Origin: Rhodococcus_G sp042879035 | GTDB taxonomy: Bacteria; Actinomycetota; Actinomycetes; Mycobacteriales; Mycobacteriaceae | DNA: 64,000 bases | Assembly (NCBI RefSeq): GCF_042879035.1 | Contig: NZ_JBIAOU010000014.1 | Location: 62,001 to 126,000, forward strand | Direction: 5' to 3' | Shown here: piece by piece, positions 16,909-25,376 of the stretch | Position numbering within the stretch: position 1 is the first letter of the stretch | Layout: each line of letters starts with the position of its first letter | The notes under the pieces: generated by a model | Database searches by the model: none | Seen by the model: only the letters and a program-made list of their open reading frames with translations | Told to the model about the DNA's origin: nothing | Made by a program: the position numbers and the translations under genes

Positions 16909-17817
16909 ATGTCCCTGTCCTCGCGACAGTTCCGTCGGCGCGGCGGTGCCGCGGTGGCCGCCGCCACCGCGGTGCTGCTCGGCGTCCTCAACGCCCCGGC
17001 CGCCCAGGCCCAGTTGGCGCTCCCGTTCGGCAGCTCCGGCGGACCGTTCATCGGCGTGACCGGCACCCAGCCTGCGCCGCGTGACGCGCTGCCCGGCTGG
17101 CGGGAGATCTTCGTCGACGACTTCACGACGGACGCACCACTCGGCAGCTTCGCCAACGAGGACTGCAACAACCCCGGCAAGGTCGTCTACACCGGCACCG
17201 AGAACACCAAGTGGGTCACCTACCCCGAGTGCTACGTCGACACCTACCTCAAGAACCCCTACCGCGCCGACGAGGTCGTCAGCGTCCACGACGGCGTCAT
17301 GGACTACTGGCTCCACGACGTCGACGGGCGTCGCGCCGGCGCCAACATGTCCCCGGTCGTCACCGGTGACAGCCAGGCGCAGACCTACGGCCGCTACTCG
17401 ATGCGCATCAAGGTCGCGCAGCCCGGCGTCACCGGCTACCGGCTCGCGTCGCTGCTGTGGCCGCAGTCCGAGGTCTGGCCCGACGAGGGTGAGATCAACT
17501 TCCCCGAGGGTCCGCTCGTCGGCCCGATCTACGGCTTCCAGCACCACGCGGTCGCGGGCGCGGACCAGAACTCCCAGTCGCTCTCCCAGGTCGACCAGTC
17601 CGACTACGCGGACTGGCGCGTCGTGACGATCGAGTGGACGCCGACCGCCGTCCGCCTGATCCTCGACGGCAAGGTCCTGCTCGACGAGGACTACGGCATC
17701 CCGTACACCCCGATGCGCTGGCAGCTGCAGCTCGAGTCGAGCTTGTACCCGGCGATCGGCGGCGGCAACTTCCTCGTCGACTGGGTGACCGTGCATGCTT
17801 GGGACGGCGCGCAGTAG
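16909..17817 (+). CDS. Secreted GH16 family protein with Asp-to-Asn change in the active-site motif
   Basis: A 302-aa protein with a signal peptide (hydrophobic core around residues 10-30, likely cleavage after AAQA). It has the same ALPGWREIFVDDF entry and KxVYTG...YPxCYxDTY segment as its upstream neighbour, showing tandem duplication. The catalytic signature reads EINFPE, so both glutamates of ExDxxE remain but the middle Asp is Asn; activity may be reduced or altered. GGAG lies 6 nt before ATG 16909. A strong hairpin follows the stop. Confidence 0.85.
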   Translation: MSLSSRQFRRRGGAAVAAATAVLLGVLNAPAAQAQLALPFGSSGGPFIGVTGTQPAPRDALPGWREIFVDDFTTDAPLGSFANEDCNNPGKVVYTGTENTKWVTYPECYVDTYLKNPYRADEVVSVHDGVMDYWLHDVDGRRAGANMSPVVTGDSQAQTYGRYSMRIKVAQPGVTGYRLASLLWPQSEVWPDEGEINFPEGPLVGPIYGFQHHAVAGADQNSQSLSQVDQSDYADWRVVTIEWTPTAVRLILDGKVLLDEDYGIPYTPMRWQLQLESSLYPAIGGGNFLVDWVTVHAWDGAQ

Positions 17818-17835
17818 CAGTCGTCCGTGGCGCGC

Positions 17836-17869
17836 GTCGGCCCCGGGAGGTTCGCCTCCCGGGGCCGAC
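17836..17869. terminator. Bidirectional terminator hairpin between GH16 and fumarase
   Basis: A perfect 15-bp inverted repeat (GTCGGCCCCGGGAGG and its complement) with a TTCG tetraloop lies between two converging genes. There is no U-tract, as is common in actinobacteria. Confidence 0.8.
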
Positions 17870-17880
17870 CCGCGTTCGGG

Positions 17881-19290
17881 CTACTGCTGCCCGTCCACCC
17901 GCGTCATGGCGAGCACGTCGAGCCTGCGATCGAGTTCCTCCTCGGACAGGCCGTCGCCGATCAGTCCGCGGTCGACGACCGTCTGTCGAATCGTCTTGTG
18001 TTCCTTCAGTGCTTCCTTCGCGACCGCGGCGGCCTCCTCGTAGCCGATGGCCGAGTTCAGGGGCGTCACGATCGACGGTGACGACTCGGCCAGGGTGCGC
18101 AGGCGGTCGGTGTTCGCGACCAGGCCCTTGATGCACCGGTCGGCGAACAGCCGGGACACGTTGGCCAGCAACCGGATCGATTCGAGTACGTTGCGTGCCA
18201 TCACCGGGATGTAGACGTTGAGCTCGAAGGCGCCCGCCGCGCCGCCCCACGCCACCGTCGCGTCGTTGCCGACGACCTGCGCCGCGACCTGGGTGACCGC
18301 CTCGGGCAGAACCGGATTGACCTTTCCGGGCATGATCGAGCTGCCCGGTTGCAGGTCGGGAAGGTGCAACTCGCCGAGCCCGGTGAGCGGTCCCGATCCC
18401 ATCCATCGAATGTCGTTCGCGATCTTCGTCAGTGACACCGCGATCGTCCGCAGCGCGCCCGACACCTCGACGAGTCCGTCCCGCGCGGCCTGCGCCTCGA
18501 AGTGGTTGCGGGCCGGGGACAGTGCGTCGATGCCCGTCGATTCGACAAGTTGCGCAACGACTTTCGGGCCGAACCCGGCGGGCGCGTTGAGTCCCGTTCC
18601 GACGGCGGTGCCGCCGATCGGCAGCTCGCCGAGCCGGGGGAGCGTCGCGACGATCCGTTCGATTCCGGATTCCACCTGACGCGCGTAGCCGCCGAACTCC
18701 TGCCCGAGGGTCACGGGAACGGCATCCATCAGGTGCGTGCGCCCGGACTTGACCACCGTCTGCCACTCGGACGCCTTGTCTCCCAAGGCGAGTCGCAGGT
18801 GGTCCAGTGCCGGGATCAGGTCCTTGACCGTGGCCTCGGTGGCCGCGACGTGGGTCGCGGTGGGGAAGGTGTCGTTCGACGACTGCGACATGTTGACGTG
18901 GTCGTTGGGATGGACCGTCACCCCGTTCGCCTGCGCGATGGAGGCGATCACCTCGTTGGCGTTCATGTTCGAACTGGTACCCGAGCCGGTCTGGAACACG
19001 TCGATCGGGAACTGGTCGTCGTGCCGGCCGTCGGCGATCTCGGTGGCAGCGGCGATGATTGCGTCGGCCCTGTCGTCGTCGAGCAGACCGAGATCCTTGT
19101 TGACCTGCGCGCACGCCGCCTTGAGCAGCCCGAGCGCCCGGATCTGTGCCCGTTCCAGGCCCCGGCCGGAGATGGGGAAGTTCTCGACGGCGCGCTGGGT
19201 CTGTGCACGCCACAGGGCGTCGACCGGAACCCGGACCTCGCCCATGGTGTCGTGCTCGATGCGGAACTGCGATGCGCTGTTCTCAGTCAT
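17881..19290 (-). CDS. fumC: Class II fumarate hydratase
   Basis: A 469-aa TCA-cycle enzyme that interconverts fumarate and malate. It shows all superfamily signatures: GSGTSSNMNANEV, SSNDTFPTA, GRTHLMDAVPVT and the catalytic loop GSSIMPGKVNP. ATG 19290 is chosen because MTENSAS starts the usual N-terminus; the frame extends 21 codons further upstream without family character. Fructose bisphosphatase follows upstream on the same strand, the order seen in mycobacteria. Confidence 0.95.
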   Translation of the reverse strand: MTENSASQFRIEHDTMGEVRVPVDALWRAQTQRAVENFPISGRGLERAQIRALGLLKAACAQVNKDLGLLDDDRADAIIAAATEIADGRHDDQFPIDVFQTGSGTSSNMNANEVIASIAQANGVTVHPNDHVNMSQSSNDTFPTATHVAATEATVKDLIPALDHLRLALGDKASEWQTVVKSGRTHLMDAVPVTLGQEFGGYARQVESGIERIVATLPRLGELPIGGTAVGTGLNAPAGFGPKVVAQLVESTGIDALSPARNHFEAQAARDGLVEVSGALRTIAVSLTKIANDIRWMGSGPLTGLGELHLPDLQPGSSIMPGKVNPVLPEAVTQVAAQVVGNDATVAWGGAAGAFELNVYIPVMARNVLESIRLLANVSRLFADRCIKGLVANTDRLRTLAESSPSIVTPLNSAIGYEEAAAVAKEALKEHKTIRQTVVDRGLIGDGLSEEELDRRLDVLAMTRVDGQQ

Positions 19291-19380
19291 GAGCCTCAGC
19301 TTGCCACCGAAGCGGCCACGCTGCCTGTGCGCGCCTGCAGGTAGCGGGGCCACCAGAAGCGCGCACAGGCACGAAGTGCC

Positions 19381-20415
19381 TCAGGGCAGCGGCGGCTGCG
19401 CCCCGTCGACACCGTCGAAGTTGATCGACGAGAACTCGTGCAGCTTCTCGAGACGGTGGTAGGCCTCGATCATGCGGACGGTGCCCGACTTGCTGCGCAT
19501 CACGATCGACTGCGTGGTCGCACCGCCGCCGTAGTACCGCACGCCCTTGAGCAGGTCGCCGTCGGTGACGCCGGTGGCGCAGAAGAAGATGTTGTCGCCG
19601 GTGACCAGTTCGTCGGTCCGCAGGACACGGTCCAGGTCGTGGCCCGCGTCGAGGGCCTTCTGCCGCTCGGCGTCGTCCTTGGGGGCCAGCTTGCCCTGCA
19701 GCGCGCCGCCCATGCAGCGCAGTGCCGCCGCGGCGATGATGCCCTCCGGCGTGCCGCCGATGCCGAGCAGCATGTCGACACCGGACTCGGGGCGCGCGGT
19801 CGCGATGGCACCCGCGACGTCGCCGTCGGAGATCAGCCTGATGCGGGCGCCGGTGTCCCGGATCTCGCGGATGATGTCGGCGTGGCGCGGGCGGTCGAGG
19901 ATCGTGACGGTCGTGTCCGACACCGAACGGTTCTTGGCCTTCGCGACGCGGCGGATGTTCTCCGCGACACCGGCGGACAGGTCGATCACGTCGGCGGCCT
20001 CCGGGCCGACGGCGATCTTGTCCATGTAGAACACCGCCGACGGGTCGAACATCGCGCCGCGCTCGGCGACCGCGAGAACCGCGATCGACCCGGGTGCGCC
20101 CTTGCTCATCAGGGTGGTGCCGTCGATGGGGTCGACCGCGACGTCGCACAACGGGCCGTCGCCGTTGCCGACCTCCTCGCCGTTGTAGAGCATCGGGGCC
20201 TCGTCCTTCTCGCCCTCACCGATGACGACGACGCCCTGCATCGAGACCGAGCTGACCATGTGCCGCATCGCGTCGACGGCGGCACCGTCGCCGCCCTCCT
20301 TGTCGCCGCGTCCGACCCAGCGACCGGCGGCCATCGCGGCAGCCTCGGTGACCCGCACCAACTCGAGGGCGAGGTTGCGGTCCGGTGCCTCGCGGTGACT
20401 CGTGCTGGCCGTCAT
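19381..20415 (-). CDS. glpX: Class II fructose-1,6-bisphosphatase
   Basis: A 344-aa gluconeogenic phosphatase. IGEGEKDEAPML, DPIDGTTLMSKG (metal and phosphate site) and GIGGTPEGII are diagnostic of GlpX. In mycobacteria GlpX is the main fructose bisphosphatase. It is likely co-transcribed with fumC 90 bp downstream and diverges from the DUF4245 gene. Confidence 0.95.
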   Translation of the reverse strand: MTASTSHREAPDRNLALELVRVTEAAAMAAGRWVGRGDKEGGDGAAVDAMRHMVSSVSMQGVVVIGEGEKDEAPMLYNGEEVGNGDGPLCDVAVDPIDGTTLMSKGAPGSIAVLAVAERGAMFDPSAVFYMDKIAVGPEAADVIDLSAGVAENIRRVAKAKNRSVSDTTVTILDRPRHADIIREIRDTGARIRLISDGDVAGAIATARPESGVDMLLGIGGTPEGIIAAAALRCMGGALQGKLAPKDDAERQKALDAGHDLDRVLRTDELVTGDNIFFCATGVTDGDLLKGVRYYGGGATTQSIVMRSKSGTVRMIEAYHRLEKLHEFSSINFDGVDGAQPPLP

Positions 20416-20575
20416 GGGCGTGCCTCCTCGCTGGCGGCGCGTTCGGGGCCGCCGTGGATGTGTCGGTGGGGGCGAAACGAATCTCGCGAGGTGATTCTCT
20501 CATTCCTGCACGCCCGGAAGCGCACGGCGGGTACCGAGTGCCGACACCCCGGGCGGAGCTGGGATACTTGACAAC

Positions 20576-21142
20576 GTGGCCGGCAGCAAACCTCGTTATC
20601 TCCAGAACAATCGCGACATCATCTGGTCGCTGATCCCGCTCGTCCTGTTCATGGTCGTCATCGCCGGAATCGCGAGGTCCTGCTCGTTCAGCCCGGGCGG
20701 TCCGACCGCCGGGCCGGTCCCGCAGTTCGACACGAACTCCGCGTTGGAGTTCGACGCGGCGGAACTGGACTTCCCGATCCGCAACCCCACCGTCCCCGAC
20801 ACCTGGCAGCCGAATTCGGGTAGCCGTGGCACCGCGACCGGTGCCGGCGGCGGGGATGTGAGCACCGTCGGCTACATCACCGACGCCGGACGCTACGTGC
20901 AGCTGAGCCAGTCGTCCGCGACCGAAGAGGCGCTGGTCCCGTGGGTGGCGGGCGACCCGCGGGCCTCCACCGGCGCCGAGCAGTTCGCCGGCAACTCCTG
21001 GGTTCAGTACCCCGAGGAGGGCAGCGAACCGATCTGGGTCACCGACCTCGGCGACGTGCGCGTGCTCATCACCGGCAGCGGGTCCACCGAGGAATTCGGC
21101 CAGCTCGCCGAGGCGGTCGGACAGGCCCGGCCGCTGTCCTGA
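20576..21142 (+). CDS. DUF4245 single-pass membrane protein
   Basis: A 188-aa protein with one membrane segment (about residues 17-34, LIPLVLFMVVIAGIA) and an outside domain ending in FGQLAEAVG. It is the homologue of the gene found between glpX and xseB in mycobacteria. Its function is unknown. GTG 20576 is probably read from a very short leader: GATACT lies 7 nt upstream and there is no Shine-Dalgarno sequence. The stop lies 2 nt from that of converging xseB. Confidence 0.8.
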   Translation: MAGSKPRYLQNNRDIIWSLIPLVLFMVVIAGIARSCSFSPGGPTAGPVPQFDTNSALEFDAAELDFPIRNPTVPDTWQPNSGSRGTATGAGGGDVSTVGYITDAGRYVQLSQSSATEEALVPWVAGDPRASTGAEQFAGNSWVQYPEEGSEPIWVTDLGDVRVLITGSGSTEEFGQLAEAVGQARPLS

Positions 21143-21144
21143 CC

Positions 21145-21354
21145 CTAGTCCTCGTCGCCGCGCGCGAGGGCCTTCTCGACCCGCGCCCGCGCGCCCGCGA
21201 GGTGCTCCTCGCACCGCTTGGCCAGTGCCTCGCCGCGTTCCCACAGCGCCAGCGAGTGATCGAGGTCGAGACCGCCCTGTTCGAGCAGCTTGACCACCTC
21301 GGCCAGCTGGTCGCGGGCGGCCTCGTAGCCGAGCTCGGACACCGGTTCGTTCAC
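21145..21354 (-). CDS. xseB: Exodeoxyribonuclease VII small subunit
   Basis: A 69-aa helical subunit that binds the large subunit to form exonuclease VII. It has the family pattern YEAARDQLAEVVKLLEQG and LALWERGEALAKRCE. Its GTG start overlaps the xseA stop (GTGA), coupling the two subunits. Confidence 0.93.
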   Translation of the reverse strand: MNEPVSELGYEAARDQLAEVVKLLEQGGLDLDHSLALWERGEALAKRCEEHLAGARARVEKALARGDED

Positions 21355-22637
21355 TTCTGCTCTCCTGACTTGTCCCTGCCCATGACCGCCGCGACCACGG
21401 CACCGTCCGCTACCCGGACCCGCAGCTGGGTGCCCGGCGGGGCGTCCTCCACCGACCGCAGCACCTCCGGATCCGACCCCGGCACCACGCGCTGCACGAC
21501 CGCGTAGCCGCGGGCGAGGGTGGCCGCGGGCCCGAGCGTCGTCAGTCGGGCGGCCAGGTGCTCGAGCACCGTCGACTGGCCGTCGACCAGCCGCCGGACG
21601 TCCCGTCGTGCCGTCTCGCGCAGCCGTTCGACCTCCTCCGCGCGCCGCTCCACCGCGGCGAGCGGATCGGCGAGCACCGGCCGACTGCGCAGATCCGCGA
21701 GGGACCGCGCTTCCCGTGCCACCCAGTTCCGCAGTGCCGCCGCGGCGCGGTCCCGGAACTCCGCGACCAGGGCCTGCTCGGCGACGGCGTCGGGAACCAC
21801 GCGCTTGGCCGCGTCGGTCGGTGTCGCCGCGCGCACGTCCGCGACCAGATCCGACAGCGGGGTGTCCGGTTCGTGTCCGATCGCGCTGATCACCGGTGTC
21901 GTGCAGGCGACGATCGCGCGGCACAGCGTCTCGTCGGAGAACGGCAGCAGATCCTCCACGCTGCCTCCGCCGCGGGCGAGGATGATCACCTCGACGTCCG
22001 GGTCGGCGTCGAGGGCGGCGAGGGCTTCGACGATCTGTGCGGTCGCGGTCGGGCCCTGGACGGCGGTGTTGCGGATCGCGAAGCGCACCGCCGGCCAGCG
22101 TGCACCCGCGACGCTGAGGACGTCCCGTTCGGCGGCGCTGGCGCGGCCGGTGATCAGCCCGATGGTGCGGGGCAGGAACGGCAGCGGACGCTTGAGCCGA
22201 GGGTCGAACAGGCCTTCCGCGGCCAGCAGCCCCCGCAGTCGCTCGATCCGCGCGAGCAGCTCACCGATCCCGACCGGACGGATCTCGGTGACCCGCAGCG
22301 AGACGGTGCCGCGGCCGGTGTAGAACGACAGCTTCCCGAACATCACGACCCGACTGCCCTCGGTCAGCGGAACGGGGCTGTCCCGGATCAGGTTCGGCGA
22401 ACACGTCACCGACAGCGACATGTCGGCCGACGGGTCCCGCAGGACGAGGAACGCGGTCCGGGTGCCGGGGCGGACGTTGATCTGCGTGATCTGTCCCTCG
22501 ACCCAGATGCTGCCGAGCCGGTCGATCCACGCCGCGACCTTCGTCGACACCGAGCGGACGGGCCACGGGTTCTCGGCCGAGTTCGAGGTCTGCGCGGAGG
22601 GGCGGGTGCTCGGTGGGGTGGGGTTGGCCGCGGTCAC
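21351..22637 (-). CDS. xseA: Exodeoxyribonuclease VII large subunit
   Basis: A 428-aa nuclease subunit that degrades single-stranded DNA. An OB-fold occupies about residues 25-130 (WIDRLGSIWVEGQITQ). The catalytic domain follows with LPFLPRTIGLITG, ILARGGGSVEDLLPF and SAIGHEPDTPLSDLVAD, then coiled coils. The GTG start overlaps the preceding gene's stop by 4 nt, so three genes are translationally chained to xseB. Confidence 0.95.
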   Translation of the reverse strand: MTAANPTPPSTRPSAQTSNSAENPWPVRSVSTKVAAWIDRLGSIWVEGQITQINVRPGTRTAFLVLRDPSADMSLSVTCSPNLIRDSPVPLTEGSRVVMFGKLSFYTGRGTVSLRVTEIRPVGIGELLARIERLRGLLAAEGLFDPRLKRPLPFLPRTIGLITGRASAAERDVLSVAGARWPAVRFAIRNTAVQGPTATAQIVEALAALDADPDVEVIILARGGGSVEDLLPFSDETLCRAIVACTTPVISAIGHEPDTPLSDLVADVRAATPTDAAKRVVPDAVAEQALVAEFRDRAAAALRNWVAREARSLADLRSRPVLADPLAAVERRAEEVERLRETARRDVRRLVDGQSTVLEHLAARLTTLGPAATLARGYAVVQRVVPGSDPEVLRSVEDAPPGTQLRVRVADGAVVAAVMGRDKSGEQK

Positions 22638-23218
22638 TTGGCGGTGGCGGAGGTGATCCGGTTGCCGAGCATCGTCTGGAACGGAGCCCGCGCCCGGGTG
22701 CGGTTCTCGTAGTCGAGGAGCGCGGTCAACTCGTCGACGGACAGCGTGCGCAGGCGTGCACGCAGCTGCGCCAGGGTGAGGTTGTCGTAGTCGAGGTACT
22801 CGGCGATCTCCGGGCGGGGGCCGGTGGGCGCGCCAACATCGTCGGCCCCGTCCTCGCCGTCCTCGCCGGCGGGGGCCATCGAGTACAGGGCGAAGCGGCC
22901 CTGGTTGGCGGGCGCGGACTCGGCGGTGCGGTCGTCCGGGGCGTTCCCGTTGCGGGGCGCCGGTGCGGGGGCGACGTCGTCGTCGAAGGTGGCCCAGGCG
23001 GGCTGCTCCTGCGTCTGGGGGAAGAACACCGCCAGCGCCTCGTCGCCCTTGATGGCGAGCGCCGTCACCGTCTGCTGGACGTGCATGCCCGTCTGCAGCA
23101 CCTGGCTGACCGCCGTCATCGGCAGCGCGGCGGCCGTCGCGGGCAGCTTCTGCACCTCTTCTACGAGGGTGACTGCGATACCGGCGGCCACGCGGGCAGC
23201 GAATGGGGGACGGAACAT
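22634..23218 (-). CDS. Lipid-droplet-associated-type protein (Rv1109c-like)
   Basis: A 194-aa protein beginning MFRPPFAARVAAGIAV, with an amphipathic N-terminal half, an acidic Pro/Ala-rich middle and a C-terminal helical repeat (YLDYDNLTLAQLRARLRTL). In actinobacteria the equivalent gene before xseA is annotated as lipid-droplet-associated; this rests on position and general character and I could not confirm it. ATG 23218 is preferred over an upstream in-frame start. It overlaps xseA by 4 nt. Confidence 0.65.
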   Translation of the reverse strand: MFRPPFAARVAAGIAVTLVEEVQKLPATAAALPMTAVSQVLQTGMHVQQTVTALAIKGDEALAVFFPQTQEQPAWATFDDDVAPAPAPRNGNAPDDRTAESAPANQGRFALYSMAPAGEDGEDGADDVGAPTGPRPEIAEYLDYDNLTLAQLRARLRTLSVDELTALLDYENRTRARAPFQTMLGNRITSATAK

Positions 23219-23322
23219 GGTCCTAGAGTGCACTACGAGGGCGTCATTTGGTAGCCGAGACGCGTCGGGCCCGCGGCGACCGTCGCGCCGGGGCGGGGCC
23301 ACGGACCCCGTACCCTGGAGAC

Positions 23323-24339
23323 ATGTCTTCTGCTGTCCCCCTGAACCTCGGTATCACCGGCTCGGGCGCCGCCGACGCGGCGACCGGAAAGCGGGTCCTG
23401 CTCGCGGAACCCCGCGGGTACTGCGCCGGGGTGGATCGTGCGGTCGAGACGGTCGAGCGGGCGCTCGAGAAGCACGGCGCCCCGATCTACGTCCGCAAGG
23501 AGATCGTCCACAACCGGCACGTCGTGGACACCCTGTCCGAGCGTGGCGTCGTCTTCGTCGACGAGACGGACGAGGTTCCGGAGAGTTCGGTGCTGGTGTT
23601 CTCCGCGCACGGTGTCTCGCCCGCGGTGCACGAGGCGGCGGCGGCCCGCGACCTGCACACCATCGACGCCACGTGCCCGCTGGTGACGAAGGTGCACCAG
23701 GAGGCCAAGCGGTTTGCTCGCGACGACTTCGACATCCTGCTGATCGGTCACGAGGGTCACGAGGAGGTCGAGGGCACGGCGGGTGAGGCCCCCGATCACG
23801 TGCAACTGGTCGACGGGCCCGACTCGGTCGACGCGGTGACCGTGCGCGACGAGAACAAGGTGATCTGGCTGTCGCAGACGACGTTGAGCGTCGACGAGAC
23901 GATGGCCACGGTGGCCCGGCTCCGCGAGAAGTTCCCGAAGCTGCAGGATCCGCCGAGCGACGACATCTGCTACGCCACCCAGAACCGGCAGGTGGCGGTC
24001 AAGGCGATGGCGCCGGAGTGCGATCTGGTGATCGTCGTCGGCTCCCGCAACTCGTCGAACTCGGTGCGGCTGGTCGAGGTGGCGCTCGGCGCGGGCGCGA
24101 AGGCCGCGCACCTCGTGGACTACGCGCGCGAGATCGATCCCGCGTGGCTCGACGGCGTGCGCACGGTGGGCGTCACCTCGGGTGCGTCGGTGCCGGAAAT
24201 CCTGGTCAGCGGTGTCCTCGAGCTGCTCGCAGGGCACGGTTTCGGGGACGTGCAGACGGTCACCACCGCAAACGAGACGCTCGTGTTCTCGTTGCCGCGG
24301 GAACTGCGCAAGCCGAACCCGGCGGGTGGTCAGCGGTAG
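23323..24339 (+). CDS. ispH: 4-hydroxy-3-methylbut-2-enyl diphosphate reductase
   Basis: The last enzyme of the MEP isoprenoid pathway (LytB), 338 aa with a 4Fe-4S cluster. The three cluster cysteines lie in PRGYCAGVDRAV, DATCPLVTKVHQEA and DDICYATQNRQ; EIVHNRHVV is the substrate motif. ATG 23323 has TACCCT 6 nt upstream, with GGAG between them, so it is read from a leaderless or very short leader. It diverges from the xse cluster. Confidence 0.95.
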   Translation: MSSAVPLNLGITGSGAADAATGKRVLLAEPRGYCAGVDRAVETVERALEKHGAPIYVRKEIVHNRHVVDTLSERGVVFVDETDEVPESSVLVFSAHGVSPAVHEAAAARDLHTIDATCPLVTKVHQEAKRFARDDFDILLIGHEGHEEVEGTAGEAPDHVQLVDGPDSVDAVTVRDENKVIWLSQTTLSVDETMATVARLREKFPKLQDPPSDDICYATQNRQVAVKAMAPECDLVIVVGSRNSSNSVRLVEVALGAGAKAAHLVDYAREIDPAWLDGVRTVGVTSGASVPEILVSGVLELLAGHGFGDVQTVTTANETLVFSLPRELRKPNPAGGQR

Positions 24340-25280
24340 CGGTAGGGCGGGTCCTGCGGGACCTCGCCGCGGTCCCGGTAGCGAACCTGCGGGATCGGGT
24401 GCATCGGCTGCTCGGCATCCCGATCGGGGTTGTACTGGTGGCGACCTGTGCCCTGGCCGGCCGGGTAGGCGGGGCCGGTGTGACGTGGTGCCGACTGGTA
24501 GCGGTACCCCTCGGCGCGGTCCTGGGGGCCGCTGTCGGCACGACGCGGATCCCGCTGCGGATCGGTCTGCCGGGGCCGGTCGTACCGGGGTTCGCGATCG
24601 AACTGGTCGGTGCGTTCCGCGGCCGGCTCGGGGTGCGCCGAACGCGTCGGATAGCGGCCGGTCGTGAAGCTGCTCGGAGCGTGCGCCGGCTGAGCGGGAT
24701 CGACGGTGCGTCGGGTCGCCCGGGTGGGCGGCTGGGACCGGGGCTGCTCGACGTCGTCGGTGCCGGATGCCGACTCGGTCCGCGCTCGTGAGCTCGCACG
24801 ACGGCCGGTGTCGGACCGTCGGGACGGCCGCGCGATCGCGGCCGACGCCTGCCGTCGGATGTACATCCGGCCCGCACCGAGGGCGACCACGACGAGGGTG
24901 GTCACCAGCATCAGCGGGAACCGGTTGACCAGGGGGATCGCGACGTTCAGGAGCAGGTCCCGCAGGCCGCCGCCCGAATCGGCGGACAGGAACTGGTAGG
25001 ACAGCGGAACCGCGACGACGAGGAGCAGCGGCGGCTGCACCATCGCGGTGAACACGCCGCGGTTGCGGACCGCGAGGACCGCGGCGAGGCAGCCGAGGAA
25101 GAAGAAGACGGAGAACGCGGCGGTCAGTTCGCTGCCGCGGACCGCGTCGATCGCGAACCCGACGAACGCGGCGGCGGCGGCGATCGCGACAGCACCCCAG
25201 GCCGGCACACCGGGAACGGTGGGAAGCACCGACCGCCGCGAAAGCGGAACCCCGGAGCGAGCACGTTGGGTTGCAGACAC
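24330..25280 (-). CDS. DUF6542 membrane protein with disordered tail
   Basis: A 316-aa protein with four hydrophobic helices in residues 25-135 and a long Arg/Pro/Asp/Gln-rich tail that is probably disordered. It matches by position and shape the mycobacterial gene next to lytB2 (Rv1111c). Its function is unknown. Start is GTG 25280. Its end overlaps ispH by 10 bp in a converging arrangement. Confidence 0.75.
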   Translation of the reverse strand: MSATQRARSGVPLSRRSVLPTVPGVPAWGAVAIAAAAAFVGFAIDAVRGSELTAAFSVFFFLGCLAAVLAVRNRGVFTAMVQPPLLLVVAVPLSYQFLSADSGGGLRDLLLNVAIPLVNRFPLMLVTTLVVVALGAGRMYIRRQASAAIARPSRRSDTGRRASSRARTESASGTDDVEQPRSQPPTRATRRTVDPAQPAHAPSSFTTGRYPTRSAHPEPAAERTDQFDREPRYDRPRQTDPQRDPRRADSGPQDRAEGYRYQSAPRHTGPAYPAGQGTGRHQYNPDRDAEQPMHPIPQVRYRDRGEVPQDPPYRYR

Positions 25281-25363
25281 GCCTAGACACTAGCGGCTCG
25301 GTGCCCGATCCCCTCGTTGACAGCACCGTTCGGTGGGAACGATCCGATGTCGGAGGGGTCGTC

Positions 25364-25369
25364 TACCGT
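25364..25369 (+). promoter_or_regulatory. Likely -10 element of a leaderless sbcD promoter
   Basis: TACCGT fits the actinobacterial TANNNT element and lies 7 nt before the sbcD ATG, with no Shine-Dalgarno sequence between. Transcription would start at or next to the start codon. Confidence 0.5.
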
Positions 25370-25376
25370 CTGGGCC

